Counted from the stretch's first letter, positions 1 through 7,003 are shown. The stretch is 16,021 nt of DNA from Acidobacteriaceae bacterium (GCA_003165855.1 PMXH01000530.1:1-16021); one strand, 5' to 3'. Notes: generated from the letters alone by a model not told the origin. Numbers and translations are program-made.

Positions 1-29
1 TATTTGTTTGCGTTCTGAAAATGTAACAG

Positions 30-96
30 GCAAGAGGGCCATTCACAGTGCGGCCGTGATGGCCTCTTGCCCTGTGGTACTCCAGTTGGCCCTCTT
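30..96. repeat. Three-arm inverted repeat (competing hairpins)
   Basis: GGCAAGAGG (30-38) pairs with CCTCTTGCC (63-71 region, within ATGGCCTCTTGCCCTGT), and the flanks ACAGG/CCTGT and CCAT/ATGG extend the stem to about 17 nt with small bulges. A third arm, TGGCCCTCTT at 87-96, is the perfect reverse complement of AAGAGGGCCA at 32-41, so the first arm can pair with either of two partners. It lies just past the stop codon of the small minus-strand gene ending at 120 and could serve as its terminator, but there is no clear T tract. Confidence 0.6.
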
Positions 97-119
97 ATCT
101 CATGCTTGATGGGCTACGG

Positions 120-314
120 TCAGTGACGAATGAACATACGATGGTTGTGCAAAAGTCCCATGCTCGCCATAACACGCTTGCGGCTTTCCTGGGATCGCTC
201 TCTGGCGTGCTGGAGCATTTGCTCAAGTTCACTGTGAATTTCGGTGATGCGCTGGTTTTCACGCTGCAATTCTTCTTCGAAGGTGCTGTGCGTTCGCTTG
301 GGATGCCTGTCCAT
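120..314 (-). CDS. Small coiled-coil hypothetical protein (64 aa)
   Basis: This is a 64-residue, strongly charged protein that I do not recognise. Residues about 10-45 are rich in Glu, Gln and Arg with a heptad-like run (EEELQRENQRITEI, then SELEQMLQHARE), which suggests one amphipathic helix or a short coiled coil. There is no signal peptide and no cysteine. The ATG at 314 is preceded by GGAGG three nucleotides upstream, a close but plausible ribosome binding site. The opposite-strand frame across the same DNA lacks such a signal. The gene opens the run of minus-strand genes that covers the first 3 kb, but it lies too far from the next gene to be assumed part of an operon. Confidence 0.5.
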   Translation of the reverse strand: MDRHPKRTHSTFEEELQRENQRITEIHSELEQMLQHARERSQESRKRVMASMGLLHNHRMFIRH

Positions 315-522
315 GTTCCTCCATTTGAAGGGCAGAGACGCAGAAATTAATCTTTCCGCCTACGTTCCCTGCCCACCCACCTTTGAGGCTTGGTGAGGAA
401 AGGCCCTCATGCGAGTTAGCCTGCCGCCTCACCTTCCATGAGATAAGTTCTCCCAGCCAATTGGGTGTCGTCTGTGACAGATGAACGTCCGGGCTGTGGA
501 TAATCAGACAATCTGGATGGGT

Positions 523-645
523 TCATTCTCCGTACCGTACCTTCTTCCGCAAACCCGGCACATGGGAAAACGCCCGAAGGTTGTTAGCATCAAAATCAGC
601 CCCAAAACATCCAGTGAAGGTTTGCTCTTCAATGTCTATTGGCAT
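523..645 (-). CDS. Possible 40-aa hypothetical protein with a strong ribosome binding site
   Basis: The ATG at 645 follows AAAGGAGG at a 7-nt spacing, one of the best Shine-Dalgarno sequences in the window, and that is the main reason for calling it. The 40-residue product (MPIDIEEQTF... to ...KKVRYGE) matches no family I know. A longer reading starting at 726 exists, but it would bury this ribosome binding site inside the gene. A second minus-strand frame over the 3' half encodes a short peptide with a CRVCGRRYG zinc-knuckle-like motif. The real gene may therefore be frameshifted, with the 5' half in this frame and the 3' half in the other. Confidence 0.4.
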   Translation of the reverse strand: MPIDIEEQTFTGCFGADFDANNLRAFSHVPGLRKKVRYGE

Positions 646-847
646 TTCCGATCCTCCTTTGGAGTGTTCGGTCGGGCTCGATTTTGCATGACCACTACGA
701 AAAGAGCCAACTTTGAGTTCCGGCAAGCTCTACGTGCTTAGAGCACGCCTCGTCGTCGTTCGCCACATGGTTGATCCGTGATGGACTGTCCTCCGCTTCG
801 ATGCAGATTGGGAATGGCTTCATCGAATGGGAGGCACTGATAGGCTA

Positions 848-1219
848 TCAGGCGGCGTCGCCATCAGCCGTTCCAGAAACTGGTTTCGTTTTCCAATCCC
901 TGAGTGCGGGACCCGCCATGGCTCCGATCAATGTCATTCCGAGTGCAATATCGAAAATGGGGGAGAAGAAGACCAGCACTCCGACCGCGAAAAGGGGAAT
1001 AATCGATACCAACTTTGCGTGTTGAATGACGTATGCAAGGACAAGGAGCAAGAAAGCCGCTGGAAGCACTGTGAGACAGCAATAAAGCGCGTCGGTGAAA
1101 CCAAAACGATGCCTGAAGACAAAGCGCCCGACGCCGAGCAGAAACAGCGCACCTCCGAGTACAGCTATGATCCAAGGTCCCCATGCAATGTTCCGCGAGG
1201 TAGATTCGTCTGAGATCAT
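848..1219 (-). CDS. Four-helix integral membrane protein of unknown function (123 aa)
   Basis: The protein is almost entirely hydrophobic with four likely membrane segments, at about residues 13-34, 43-65, 69-88 and 90-108. They are separated by very short loops, including a basic RHR loop after helix 1. The C-terminal tail (about residues 109-123) is polar. No catalytic or transporter motif is visible and I do not recognise the family. I prefer the ATG at 1219, which has GGGGA about 10 nt upstream. A GTG at 1240 would add seven residues (MDWGNTQ). The gene lies 73 nt downstream of the secreted TPR gene on the same strand and could be co-transcribed with it. It may be a small inner-membrane protein, but no function should be assigned. 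Confidence 0.7.
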   Translation of the reverse strand: MISDESTSRNIAWGPWIIAVLGGALFLLGVGRFVFRHRFGFTDALYCCLTVLPAAFLLLVLAYVIQHAKLVSIIPLFAVGVLVFFSPIFDIALGMTLIGAMAGPALRDWKTKPVSGTADGDAA

Positions 1220-1292
1220 TTGCGTATTTCCCCAATCCACGCCGTTTCCGATCCGCGATGCGGCAGCGCGCTAGGATGCGGTTCTGGTTGGT

Positions 1293-2114
1293 CTAGTCGC
1301 GTCGCGACAATTTGCACTCTTGAGTGCTGTCTTGGAACATGTGGCCGTCAGCGGACGAATTCTCCTCCCGCGCAGTCCCGGTTAATGTTTTCCCGTCGTT
1401 AGAAATAGCAAGGTCGTAGACCTTATCCCTATGGCGGTGTTGCTTGACTCCGCTGCCTTTCCAAACTTCATCCGCGGTTACAGTGAATCTTACGTTTCGA
1501 CCGCTAATTTCAAAACTGCGAAGACCGTTGCTTCCCTTTACCTTGATGCCCGATCCACTCTGGATCACGTCGAAGCCTGAGCTTAAGCGAGCAGACATCG
1601 GCCCCAATATTTCAATAAACTGATCTTGCGAGTACCATCTACCGTCAAATTGTTGTTCCAGCGCTTTTACCCGTGCCGCTTCAGAGGCAACTTTCGCTGC
1701 TGCATCGGTGACGGTTTTCTGCTGTTTGGCTTCGAGCGCGTAGATTTTGTCCTGAATCGTGCGCGCCTCTATGTCGGATAGTTTGAACTGTTGGTAGAGT
1801 TTCAAGTCGCTCATCGCACCCGAATAATCGCTCGCCGCTTCCCTCGCGAGCGCCAGATTGTAGCGCGCTTCGGGCCATTGCGGAGCAAGGTCTGCGGCTT
1901 GCTTGAATTCACCCGCAACCTGTAAACAATCGTCGTGGCTCTTGGCATCCTTGAAGAGCGTTGCTCCCATAACAAAATGTTTCCGGGCTTCCTCTGGAAT
2001 CGGCGGCTGCGTTGTCGCAACACTGTATTTGTCAGCAGTCGCCCCAGTTTGGCTGACGAGAGACGGAGTAGCCACGCAAAAGGCAGCTAAAATAAGGAGT
2101 AAGTAGGCTTTCAT
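1293..2114 (-). CDS. Secreted TPR-type protein with coiled coil and C-terminal beta-rich domain (273 aa)
   Basis: Residues 1-21 form a clear signal peptide (basic start, LLLILAAFCVA core, cleavage near SLVSQ). Residues about 43-108 resemble two tetratricopeptide units, with the typical helix pattern around FKQAADLAPQWPEARYNLA and a following helix pair. Residues 110-160 form a Lys/Ala/Glu/Gln-rich helix, probably a coiled coil. The remainder (about 160-273) alternates hydrophobic and polar residues (SGFDVIQSGSGIKVKG, NVRFTVTADEVW) and looks beta-rich. The product is probably periplasmic or cell-surface. The ATG is preceded by GAGGTGA at a good distance, so the start is well supported. TPR proteins usually mediate protein contacts. 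The partner is unknown. Confidence 0.8.
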   Translation of the reverse strand: MKAYLLLILAAFCVATPSLVSQTGATADKYSVATTQPPIPEEARKHFVMGATLFKDAKSHDDCLQVAGEFKQAADLAPQWPEARYNLALAREAASDYSGAMSDLKLYQQFKLSDIEARTIQDKIYALEAKQQKTVTDAAAKVASEAARVKALEQQFDGRWYSQDQFIEILGPMSARLSSGFDVIQSGSGIKVKGSNGLRSFEISGRNVRFTVTADEVWKGSGVKQHRHRDKVYDLAISNDGKTLTGTAREENSSADGHMFQDSTQECKLSRRD

Positions 2115-2213
2115 CTTTTCACCTCAATAGATAGGTTTTAGTTGACGGGCTGTATCGCCGTGGCACCTGTTTGATTCGAAAGTGTCAGTCGCCAAGAATG
2201 CACAACTGTTCCG

Positions 2214-2774
2214 CTATTGGGGCGCGGATACGCCAATCGCCCAAACGACGTGATCCATGGTAATGGAGAAGGTCAGACCCAACGAATTGTAGCCCATAAC
2301 AATTCCAGACCAGTCCTTGAACTGGTTGCCGTAGGCGCGCCTGACATCGAAAGCTGAGGAGCCAAGAGTGATTCCATCGGCAGTTTGGAAGGCAACTTTG
2401 ACTGGAAGAATACCTTTCCAATAGAGATTACCCAAGGTTCCGCGTTTGCGAGGGAAGGCAGTTGCCGCAACGGCCGTGACGGTTGGCGCTGCGCCCCGGT
2501 CAAAAGAAATCGAGAGATTCTGGTCGGGGTAACGCCACGTCGCGCCCGATATGTTATCAGCATTCGTCCAACCGAAGGGTTTGCCGAGCAGGCTCTGTAC
2601 CTCATCCATGCCCATGCCGAGCCGGATCGGCCCGATACTTTGGCCCGGGATAATCGCGGTGTTCTGCATCGCAGCTTGTCGTTTCTCTGCGTCAGCCGCT
2701 GAAGCCTTGTCCCTCCCCGTCGCCGCCCCTGCCAGCATCAAAGTAACTGCCAACGCCGCAACATATTTTTTCAC
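2214..2774 (-). CDS. Secreted two-motif (BLIP/SmpA-like) protein (186 aa)
   Basis: Residues 1-20 form a signal peptide (KKY then a long Ala/Leu core). The mature part has two copies of a short pattern: IIPGQSIGPIRLGMGMDEVQ leading to LLGKP (41-66), and ITLGSSAFDVRRAYG (about 135-149). This G-x-x-x-x-x-V-x-x-x-x-G signature is typical of the small alpha/beta domains of the BLIP and SmpA/OmlA type, which bind protein partners. The family placement is inference. The GTG at 2774 is chosen because AAGGAGT sits 4 nt upstream and it places the signal peptide at the N-terminus; the longer frame from 2870 adds 32 residues with no secretion signal. A related protein is encoded at 4128-4745. The start lies 38 nt downstream of the small Cys-protein gene, suggesting an operon. 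Confidence 0.75.
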   Translation of the reverse strand: MKKYVAALAVTLMLAGAATGRDKASAADAEKRQAAMQNTAIIPGQSIGPIRLGMGMDEVQSLLGKPFGWTNADNISGATWRYPDQNLSISFDRGAAPTVTAVAATAFPRKRGTLGNLYWKGILPVKVAFQTADGITLGSSAFDVRRAYGNQFKDWSGIVMGYNSLGLTFSITMDHVVWAIGVSAPQ

Positions 2775-2812
2775 CGTGACTCCTTGAGCACAGATTTTGG
2801 AATTTAGAAGTA

Positions 2813-3037
2813 CTACGTGCAGGGAACGGTCCGGACATTCGTTCCCTTTGCATCGTCGGCTTCTTGGCAATAGCGGGTTCCGTTATCTCGAACGCACTGA
2901 CGCCAATACAGACCTTCTTTCTGCCACATCCACACCGAACACGAGTCAACGGCGATCCCCATACTGGACACAAGCATCATTCCCAACAGCACCACTATGA
3001 ATCTCGTTTTCGAACGCAACTTTCTGATGATTGTCAT
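2813..3037 (-). CDS. Small secreted four-cysteine protein (74 aa)
   Basis: Residues 1-30 form a signal peptide: a basic start (RKLRSKTR), a hydrophobic core (FIVVLLGMMLV), and a likely cut near GIAVDS. The mature peptide of about 44 residues holds four cysteines (33, 48, 57, 73) and several aromatic residues (WMWQ, YWRQ), so it may be disulfide-bonded in the periplasm. I do not recognise the family. The ribosome binding site is weak (AAGG about 8 nt upstream of the ATG). It is the first of a likely minus-strand operon followed by the two-motif secreted protein (38-nt gap) and the TPR protein (99-nt gap). Confidence 0.6.
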   Translation of the reverse strand: MTIIRKLRSKTRFIVVLLGMMLVSSMGIAVDSCSVWMWQKEGLYWRQCVRDNGTRYCQEADDAKGTNVRTVPCT

Positions 3038-3125
3038 TTGTTGGAGCCTTTACTCTTGCGAGAACTTAACACCATTTCTCATCGTGTTTCTAGATCGTGC
3101 GGGAGTGTTCATCAATCAAGTGCGT

Positions 3126-3158
3126 CTGATACTGTCACCCAGTGCGTATCAGGGATAC
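3126..3158. repeat. Nested palindromes in the region between 3037 and 3275
   Basis: CTGATAC (3126-3132) pairs perfectly with GTATCAG (3146-3152) over a 13-nt loop. The same right arm, GTATC (3146-3150), also pairs with GATAC (3154-3158) over a 3-nt loop. The two hairpins exclude each other. It lies upstream of the minus-strand small Cys gene and downstream of the broken secreted-protein frame, so it could be an operator, leader or terminator. There is no T tract. Confidence 0.4.
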
Positions 3159-3274
3159 GGTACAGAGGTAACGTGATCTCGTTTTTGCGGGTTGGTGGTG
3201 TGCTGCCGCAGAGTTTTCCAAGAGAAAGTAGGTTGAGTGATTCACGAGCGAAACTCTTCTGACGCCCTGTCAAA

Positions 3275-3538
3275 TTACGGTTCCTTGGTGACGAAAGGCG
3301 GCGGCGGCGGGCGGCGGGACGAAGCTTCGGCGCTAGCGGCCGGTTTGGACTTCGCGTCTGTTATCGCCTGTTGGACAGTGCGGGTGCTGGTGAGGACTTC
3401 GGGCGCTTGTGCAGGAAGTATCTCCTGCACTTTCTGGCTAGGCGTCTATTGGCTCGCGGCCCTGCTGGTGGATGCGTTTTGGCCAAATGACATGCTTGCC
3501 ACATGAGCGAAAATAAAGACTGCTGCTGAAATCCTCAA
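3275..3538 (-). pseudogene. Interrupted secreted Pro/Ala-rich protein (in-frame amber at 3446-3448)
   Basis: Reading the minus strand from a TTG at 3538, the first 30 codons make a convincing secretion signal: LRISAAVFIFAHVASMSFGQ followed by NASTSRAASQ. A TAG at 3448-3446 then stops translation. In the same frame 56 further sense codons follow, with typical mature-protein content (QKVQEILPAQAPEVL, SKPAASAEASSRRPPPP) up to a TAA at 3275. The start is also damaged. A nearby ATG (about 3551) reads MDKVLEDF out of frame, and losing one A from its AAA run would give MDKSLRISAAV, a normal signal-peptide start. The simplest reading is a decayed gene with one frameshift and one nonsense mutation. 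Sequencing error or amber readthrough are alternatives. No known family is recognised. Confidence 0.45.
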
Positions 3539-3699
3539 GGACTTTGTCCATTTTTTACTTTGAGCGTATCGGCACCCAAGGCGCAGGCACCGGGCTGGAA
3601 TGGGAAATAAAAGGCTGTCGTTACCCTTGTACCCTTGTGCCCGCACCACCCTCTCCATACAGTCCAAACACAGTGGGCCATGCCCTAGGAGAACTCAAC

Positions 3700-4014
3700 A
3701 TGAAGAAGGTCAGCACGTTGTTGACGATACTATCTTTGACCGCCATCAGCTTTGCACTTACGGCAACCACATCTACTGCGAAAAGCCAACGCAATGCAGA
3801 AGACTCGGTAACGGCTAGTGTTCAATCATCTTTACAGGCTCAAACCGTGGTCGGCGAAAGATACGACGCTACGTTTTCCCAAGTGATCGGGATGACAGAT
3901 GCCCATGCGGACGCTTGCGCGTACAACCGGGATGTTTGCTTGAAGGGTTGCGACGGCGCAACATCTTGCTCAAACCAATGCTGGATTAACTACAACAACT
4001 GCATGAAACAGTAG
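3700..4014 (+). CDS. Secreted six-cysteine protein with symmetric cysteine spacing (104 aa)
   Basis: Residues 1-27 form a signal peptide (MKKVSTLLTILSLTAISFAL then a small-residue Thr/Ala stretch). The middle is polar and probably disordered. The last 35 residues hold six cysteines at 73, 80, 84, 90, 94 and 101. The spacing x6-x3-x5-x3-x6 reads the same in both directions, so the two CxxxC pairs could sit on two antiparallel helices joined by disulfides. The ATG at 3700 has AGGAGA 7 nt upstream; the open frame extends upstream to 3544 but without a start signal or coding character. It is probably periplasmic or secreted. I do not recognise a named family and assign no function. Confidence 0.7.
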   Translation: MKKVSTLLTILSLTAISFALTATTSTAKSQRNAEDSVTASVQSSLQAQTVVGERYDATFSQVIGMTDAHADACAYNRDVCLKGCDGATSCSNQCWINYNNCMKQ

Positions 4015-4127
4015 TCACTGATGCATTGGTGACCAAGGAGCCAAACCCTGCGACCCTGATGTCTACCCGCGCGGTGACTGTTAGGGGCAGGTAGGTCTTT
4101 CGATTCGCCTTTTTGAGGAGGCATTTC

Positions 4128-4745
4128 TTGATAGACGTCCGCAGATTTGCACGTTTCCTTTGTTTCGGAACTCTAGCCGTCACATCGGTACTCGCGGGCT
4201 ACGCCGTCGCATACGGCGGAAACCACAGCAAGTCCGGCCCTAAGAGTTCAGACCCGAGACTCGACGGCCCCCGTGACATGAACTATGACCATCTGATCGT
4301 CGCGGGTGATCGTGTCGGCCCCGTGAAGATGGGTGGTCTTGTGAGCGACGCAGTGCAGCATTTGGGCAACCCGAGCAAAGTTTTCCGCAGCACCTTTCGC
4401 GGCCCCGGCTACTCCTCCGATGAGGTCTATTACTACTACAAAGACGAATGCGTCGAGTTCACCTGGGAGGACTCCGGCCTCAATCCCAAGATTGAAACCG
4501 GTTTGCGAGGAATTAATGTGACCTGCGACAAATGGTCTACTCCCGATGGACTGCACGTTGGGTCACCCATGCAAGAGGTCAACAATCACGTCGGACAATA
4601 TTGCCCCTATAATCGTCCAGATGGCTCGATGATCGTTGCTACCAAGCAGGGCATCTGGTATGAAGCTAAGAACCGCAACAGCCCCATTACCATTATTCGC
4701 GTGATGCCCGTGACGGATAACTGGGGCGGCATGTGCAAAGACTAA
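4128..4745 (+). CDS. Secreted two-motif (BLIP/SmpA-like) protein, paralogue of 2214-2774 (205 aa)
   Basis: Residues 1-29 form a signal peptide (RRFARFLCFGTLAVTSVLAG). The mature protein carries the same paired signature as the 186-aa protein at 2214-2774: DRVGPVKMGGLVSDAVQHLG with NP (61-82), and GLHVGSPMQEVNNHVG (141-156). Cysteines at 108, 133, 159 and 203 could form two disulfides in the periplasm. The start is a TTG at 4128, chosen because a perfect AGGAGG lies 6 nt upstream; an upstream TTG at 4113 would overlap that ribosome binding site. Its last 53 nt overlap the 3' end of the convergent minus-strand gene. The role is probably protein binding in the envelope, by analogy with BLIP/SmpA-type domains. 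Confidence 0.75.
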   Translation: MIDVRRFARFLCFGTLAVTSVLAGYAVAYGGNHSKSGPKSSDPRLDGPRDMNYDHLIVAGDRVGPVKMGGLVSDAVQHLGNPSKVFRSTFRGPGYSSDEVYYYYKDECVEFTWEDSGLNPKIETGLRGINVTCDKWSTPDGLHVGSPMQEVNNHVGQYCPYNRPDGSMIVATKQGIWYEAKNRNSPITIIRVMPVTDNWGGMCKD

Positions 4746-5772
4746 TAGTTCGTTCTCCTGACATATTTGAGAGTTCGCCAGAGGTTGCCTTGGACGCCTT
4801 GCCGAGCTCCCTCTCGACCTCGTCCAGGTCGACGAACGTGCGGCGGACTTCCTCCGCCAGCGCGGAATTCTTCTGGAGGAAGTCGGGGCCCTCTGTTCTC
4901 ATCCGCTCGAAGACGGGCTTGAGAACTTCGAGGTCCCGCGGTAGCCAGCGCCGCGTCGACCGGAGCACCCAGACGCCGTCCTCCTGGCCCCATCGCCGCT
5001 CGCGGTCAACCTGGCGGAGCTGGCTTTCTTCCCTCGCGACGATGATCCCGACCGCGCTGCGGCGTTCCTTCGCGTCGCGGATCAGCTTCCTGATGTCGCC
5101 TTCGGTGATAGTTGCCTTGTCTTTGTTGTCAACGATGATGCGCGGCTCAAGCGGCGCACCGCTCGGATCACGGTAGGCGAGAATGAAATCTCCGTTGCGA
5201 GGCAGCTTCTCGCTCACGCAGACACCAGCCCAAGTCCGTGCTTCGTCAGCGAAGCTGACTTCTTCCAGCTTGCCAACACGGGCGACCTTCGACATCTCGG
5301 CTTCCAATTGCTGGTTGCGCTCACGAAGTTGGGATACTTCTCTGAGGCAATCTTCAACCCGGCGACTGAGGTCTGCATTCTGGGACTGCGCTGCGAGAAG
5401 CTTGGCTTCCGAGTCCGCATGGCCTAACTGAACATCGAGCGCGTGCAGTTCCTCGGCGACTCGTGCTGCGGACTCAAGCTCCCTGATCCTCCCGCTGACC
5501 GTCCGAAGCTCGTCCCTGTGGCGCTGTTCGATCTCGGCGGTGCGCTTGGTGAGTTCGGTCTCGAACCGAGCCCATGCGGTCTGGTGGTCGTTCGTGTGTC
5601 TCTTGCTGAGCAGTCTGAAGGCTTCCTCCGCGCTGAGTTGCGCTACACGTGCGAAATCCTTCACACCGAGGCGGTCGAGAACCTCAGTTCTCTTCAGCAT
5701 GCCTTCGCCCAGACACAGCGGGCATTCGATGTTTTCCGTCTGCGGCAGAAGACCTCCTTCTTTATCGGGCAA
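4693..5772 (-). CDS. Putative PD-(D/E)XK nuclease-like protein with zinc knuckle and coiled coil (359 aa)
   Basis: The N-terminus has a CPLC knuckle (C17, C20). Residues about 60-165 are a long Glu/Gln/Arg/Ala-rich helix, clearly a coiled coil. Residues about 168-290 look like a restriction-endonuclease-type core. GDFILAYRD supplies D195; PRIIVDNKDKA supplies D215-x-K217 on the next strand; and AVGIIVAREESQLRQVDRE follows. The arrangement recalls DUF2130/RmuC-type proteins, whose coiled coil precedes a nuclease-like fold. That assignment is inference. The start is a TTG at 5772 with GGAG 6 nt upstream; an in-frame TAG lies seven codons before it. The final residues (about 340-359) are encoded by the antisense of the neighbouring gene's 3' end and have an unlike composition, so the original C-terminus may have been shorter. 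Confidence 0.7.
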   Translation of the reverse strand: MPDKEGGLLPQTENIECPLCLGEGMLKRTEVLDRLGVKDFARVAQLSAEEAFRLLSKRHTNDHQTAWARFETELTKRTAEIEQRHRDELRTVSGRIRELESAARVAEELHALDVQLGHADSEAKLLAAQSQNADLSRRVEDCLREVSQLRERNQQLEAEMSKVARVGKLEEVSFADEARTWAGVCVSEKLPRNGDFILAYRDPSGAPLEPRIIVDNKDKATITEGDIRKLIRDAKERRSAVGIIVAREESQLRQVDRERRWGQEDGVWVLRSTRRWLPRDLEVLKPVFERMRTEGPDFLQKNSALAEEVRRTFVDLDEVERELGKASKATSGELSNMSGERTISLCTCRPSYPSRASRE

Positions 5773-5850
5773 TCCGTACTCCAGTGATCGCTACGATCTT
5801 GACCGCCTCGCCCTTGACCCGCAGCGGCACCTGCTTCTGCGCGTGAACCG

Positions 5851-6339
5851 TTGTTTGTCTCACCCTCACACTGTACGGAGCTGGCGGGGGAATCGTCCGG
5901 TCTTGGAGGGAAATCTTCGGTAACTGCGTCCGGCTTTCCGGACGATTTGGCGGCGCGATTCGTAGACTGCAAAAGGGGAGAGGAATTGACGATCCGCGAA
6001 CTCATCGAGGAGCAGCGACGGCGGATGGGCCCCGGCAAACCCGTGGAGAGGTTCGCCGCCGCCATGCTGATCCCGGCGGTGCTGGCCGAGCGCCTAGCAG
6101 GATTGGCGGACCGGCAGGTCGGGCAGCTTCTGCTTGACGAGGTTTGGCCAGGGCTGAGTCCCCTGGCTCCCGAATCCACGATCTGCCTCCACGCCGCGGA
6201 CCGGCTTCGCGGCCAGATGAAGCAAAGTCCGACTTGCCCGAAGTGCGACTCGGAGATGATCCGCCACATCGGGATCGACGAGCCCGACTTTCTGAAGTGT
6301 GCCCTTCTCAATTGCGGACTTCGGATACAGGAAACGTAG
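5851..6339 (+). CDS. Zinc-ribbon hypothetical protein next to a recombinase (up to 162 aa)
   Basis: The C-terminus carries CPKCDSEM and FLKCALLNCG (C129, C132, C150, C155), a four-cysteine zinc ribbon. The body is helical: LTIRELIEEQRRRM, then VERFAAAMLIPAVLAERLAGL. I know no named family. The start is uncertain, because the frame has no ATG until codon 59. TTG at 5851 is the longest option, without a ribosome binding site. TTG at 5986 has GGGGAG 5 nt upstream and gives 117 residues starting LTIRELIEEQ. The sequence between them (FPDDLAARFVDCKRGEE) looks coding, which favours a start upstream of 5986. The gene is divergent from the nuclease-like gene and ends 25 nt before the serine recombinase gene, so it is probably co-transcribed with it. 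A DNA-binding or accessory role is a guess. Confidence 0.6.
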   Translation: MFVSPSHCTELAGESSGLGGKSSVTASGFPDDLAARFVDCKRGEELTIRELIEEQRRRMGPGKPVERFAAAMLIPAVLAERLAGLADRQVGQLLLDEVWPGLSPLAPESTICLHAADRLRGQMKQSPTCPKCDSEMIRHIGIDEPDFLKCALLNCGLRIQET

Positions 6340-6364
6340 CCAACACACGAGGAGCATCGAGCGA

Positions 6365-7003
6365 ATGAAGAGAGCAGCCCTGTACGTGCGCGTCAGCACC
6401 GTCGACCAGCACCCGGAGACCCAACTGCACGATCTCCGGCAGCTCGCCGCCCAGCGCGGGCTTCAGATCGTCGGGGAATACGTGGACCACGGATTCAGCG
6501 GAATGCGGGCGCGGCGGCCCGAGCTCGACAGGATGATGGAGGACGCCCGCCGCCACAAGTTCGACGTTCTGGTGGTCTGGGCGTGCGACAGGCTCGCGAG
6601 GAGCACCAGGCACCTGCTCCAGACGCTCGACGAGCTCTCGGGGTTCGGCATCCAGTTCCTCTCGCAGCGCGAGGCGATCGACACCGAGGGACCGCTCGGC
6701 AGGGCCATCATCGTCATCGTGTCGGCGATGGCGGAGCTGGAGCGGTGCATCATCATCGAGCGCGTGCGGGCAGGGATGCGCCGCGCGAAGCTGGAGGGCC
6801 GTCAGATCGGCAGGTCGCGGCTGGACGTGGACCGGGAGCAGGTCGTCACAGACCGCCGCTCCGGGATGTCGCTGACGCAGGTCGCCAAGCGCCACAACAT
6901 TTCAAGGGCCTCAGTGTGCCGCCTGATGAAGGGGGCGAATGCTGATAGCTCTCCTGCGGTTCTGCCCGCAGGGGAAGACCTCCGGCGTAAGGCTCAGCTT
7001 TAG
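6365..7003 (+). CDS. Serine recombinase (resolvase/invertase family, 212 aa)
   Basis: The N-terminal catalytic domain starts at residue 1 with AALYVRVSTVDQ, giving the nucleophile S11 and the adjacent R9. It continues through GFSGMRARRPELDRMM (43-58) and WACDRLARS (72-80, with the expected R76 and R79) to the E-helix AELERCIIIERVRAGMRRAK (123-142). A helix-turn-helix for DNA binding follows at about 168-188 (MSLTQVAKRHNISRASVCRL). The length is normal for a small resolvase or invertase. About 22 extra residues follow the HTH and contain a GC-rich palindrome in the DNA. The ATG at 6365 follows GAGGAG by 10 nt. The enzyme would cut and rejoin DNA at paired short sites through a 5' phosphoserine link. 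It is the best evidence that 4.7-7.5 kb is an accessory module. Confidence 0.92.
   Translation: MKRAALYVRVSTVDQHPETQLHDLRQLAAQRGLQIVGEYVDHGFSGMRARRPELDRMMEDARRHKFDVLVVWACDRLARSTRHLLQTLDELSGFGIQFLSQREAIDTEGPLGRAIIVIVSAMAELERCIIIERVRAGMRRAKLEGRQIGRSRLDVDREQVVTDRRSGMSLTQVAKRHNISRASVCRLMKGANADSSPAVLPAGEDLRRKAQL
6953..6972. repeat. GC-rich palindrome at the 3' end of the recombinase gene
   Basis: CCTGCGG (6953-6959) and CCGCAGG (6966-6972) are perfect inverted repeats around a 6-nt loop. They lie in the codons after the helix-turn-helix, in the C-terminal extension of the recombinase. It could be an RNA hairpin between recombinase and downstream genes, or part of a recombination site. No second copy was seen in the window. 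Confidence 0.4.

Noticed and set aside
3237..3506. 89-aa plus-strand frame with a hydrophobic stretch
   Set aside because: It has no ribosome binding site. The opposite strand explains the region better as an interrupted secreted protein.
5694..6311. 205-aa minus-strand frame across the zinc-ribbon gene and its promoter region
   Set aside because: It is Ser/Arg/Pro-rich with no ribosome binding site, and it overlaps the 5' end of the nuclease-like gene in another frame.
6308..6895. 195-aa open frame antisense to the serine recombinase
   Set aside because: Composition (His/Leu/Arg/Pro-rich) is that of a shadow of GC-rich codons, and it covers a clearly recognised gene.
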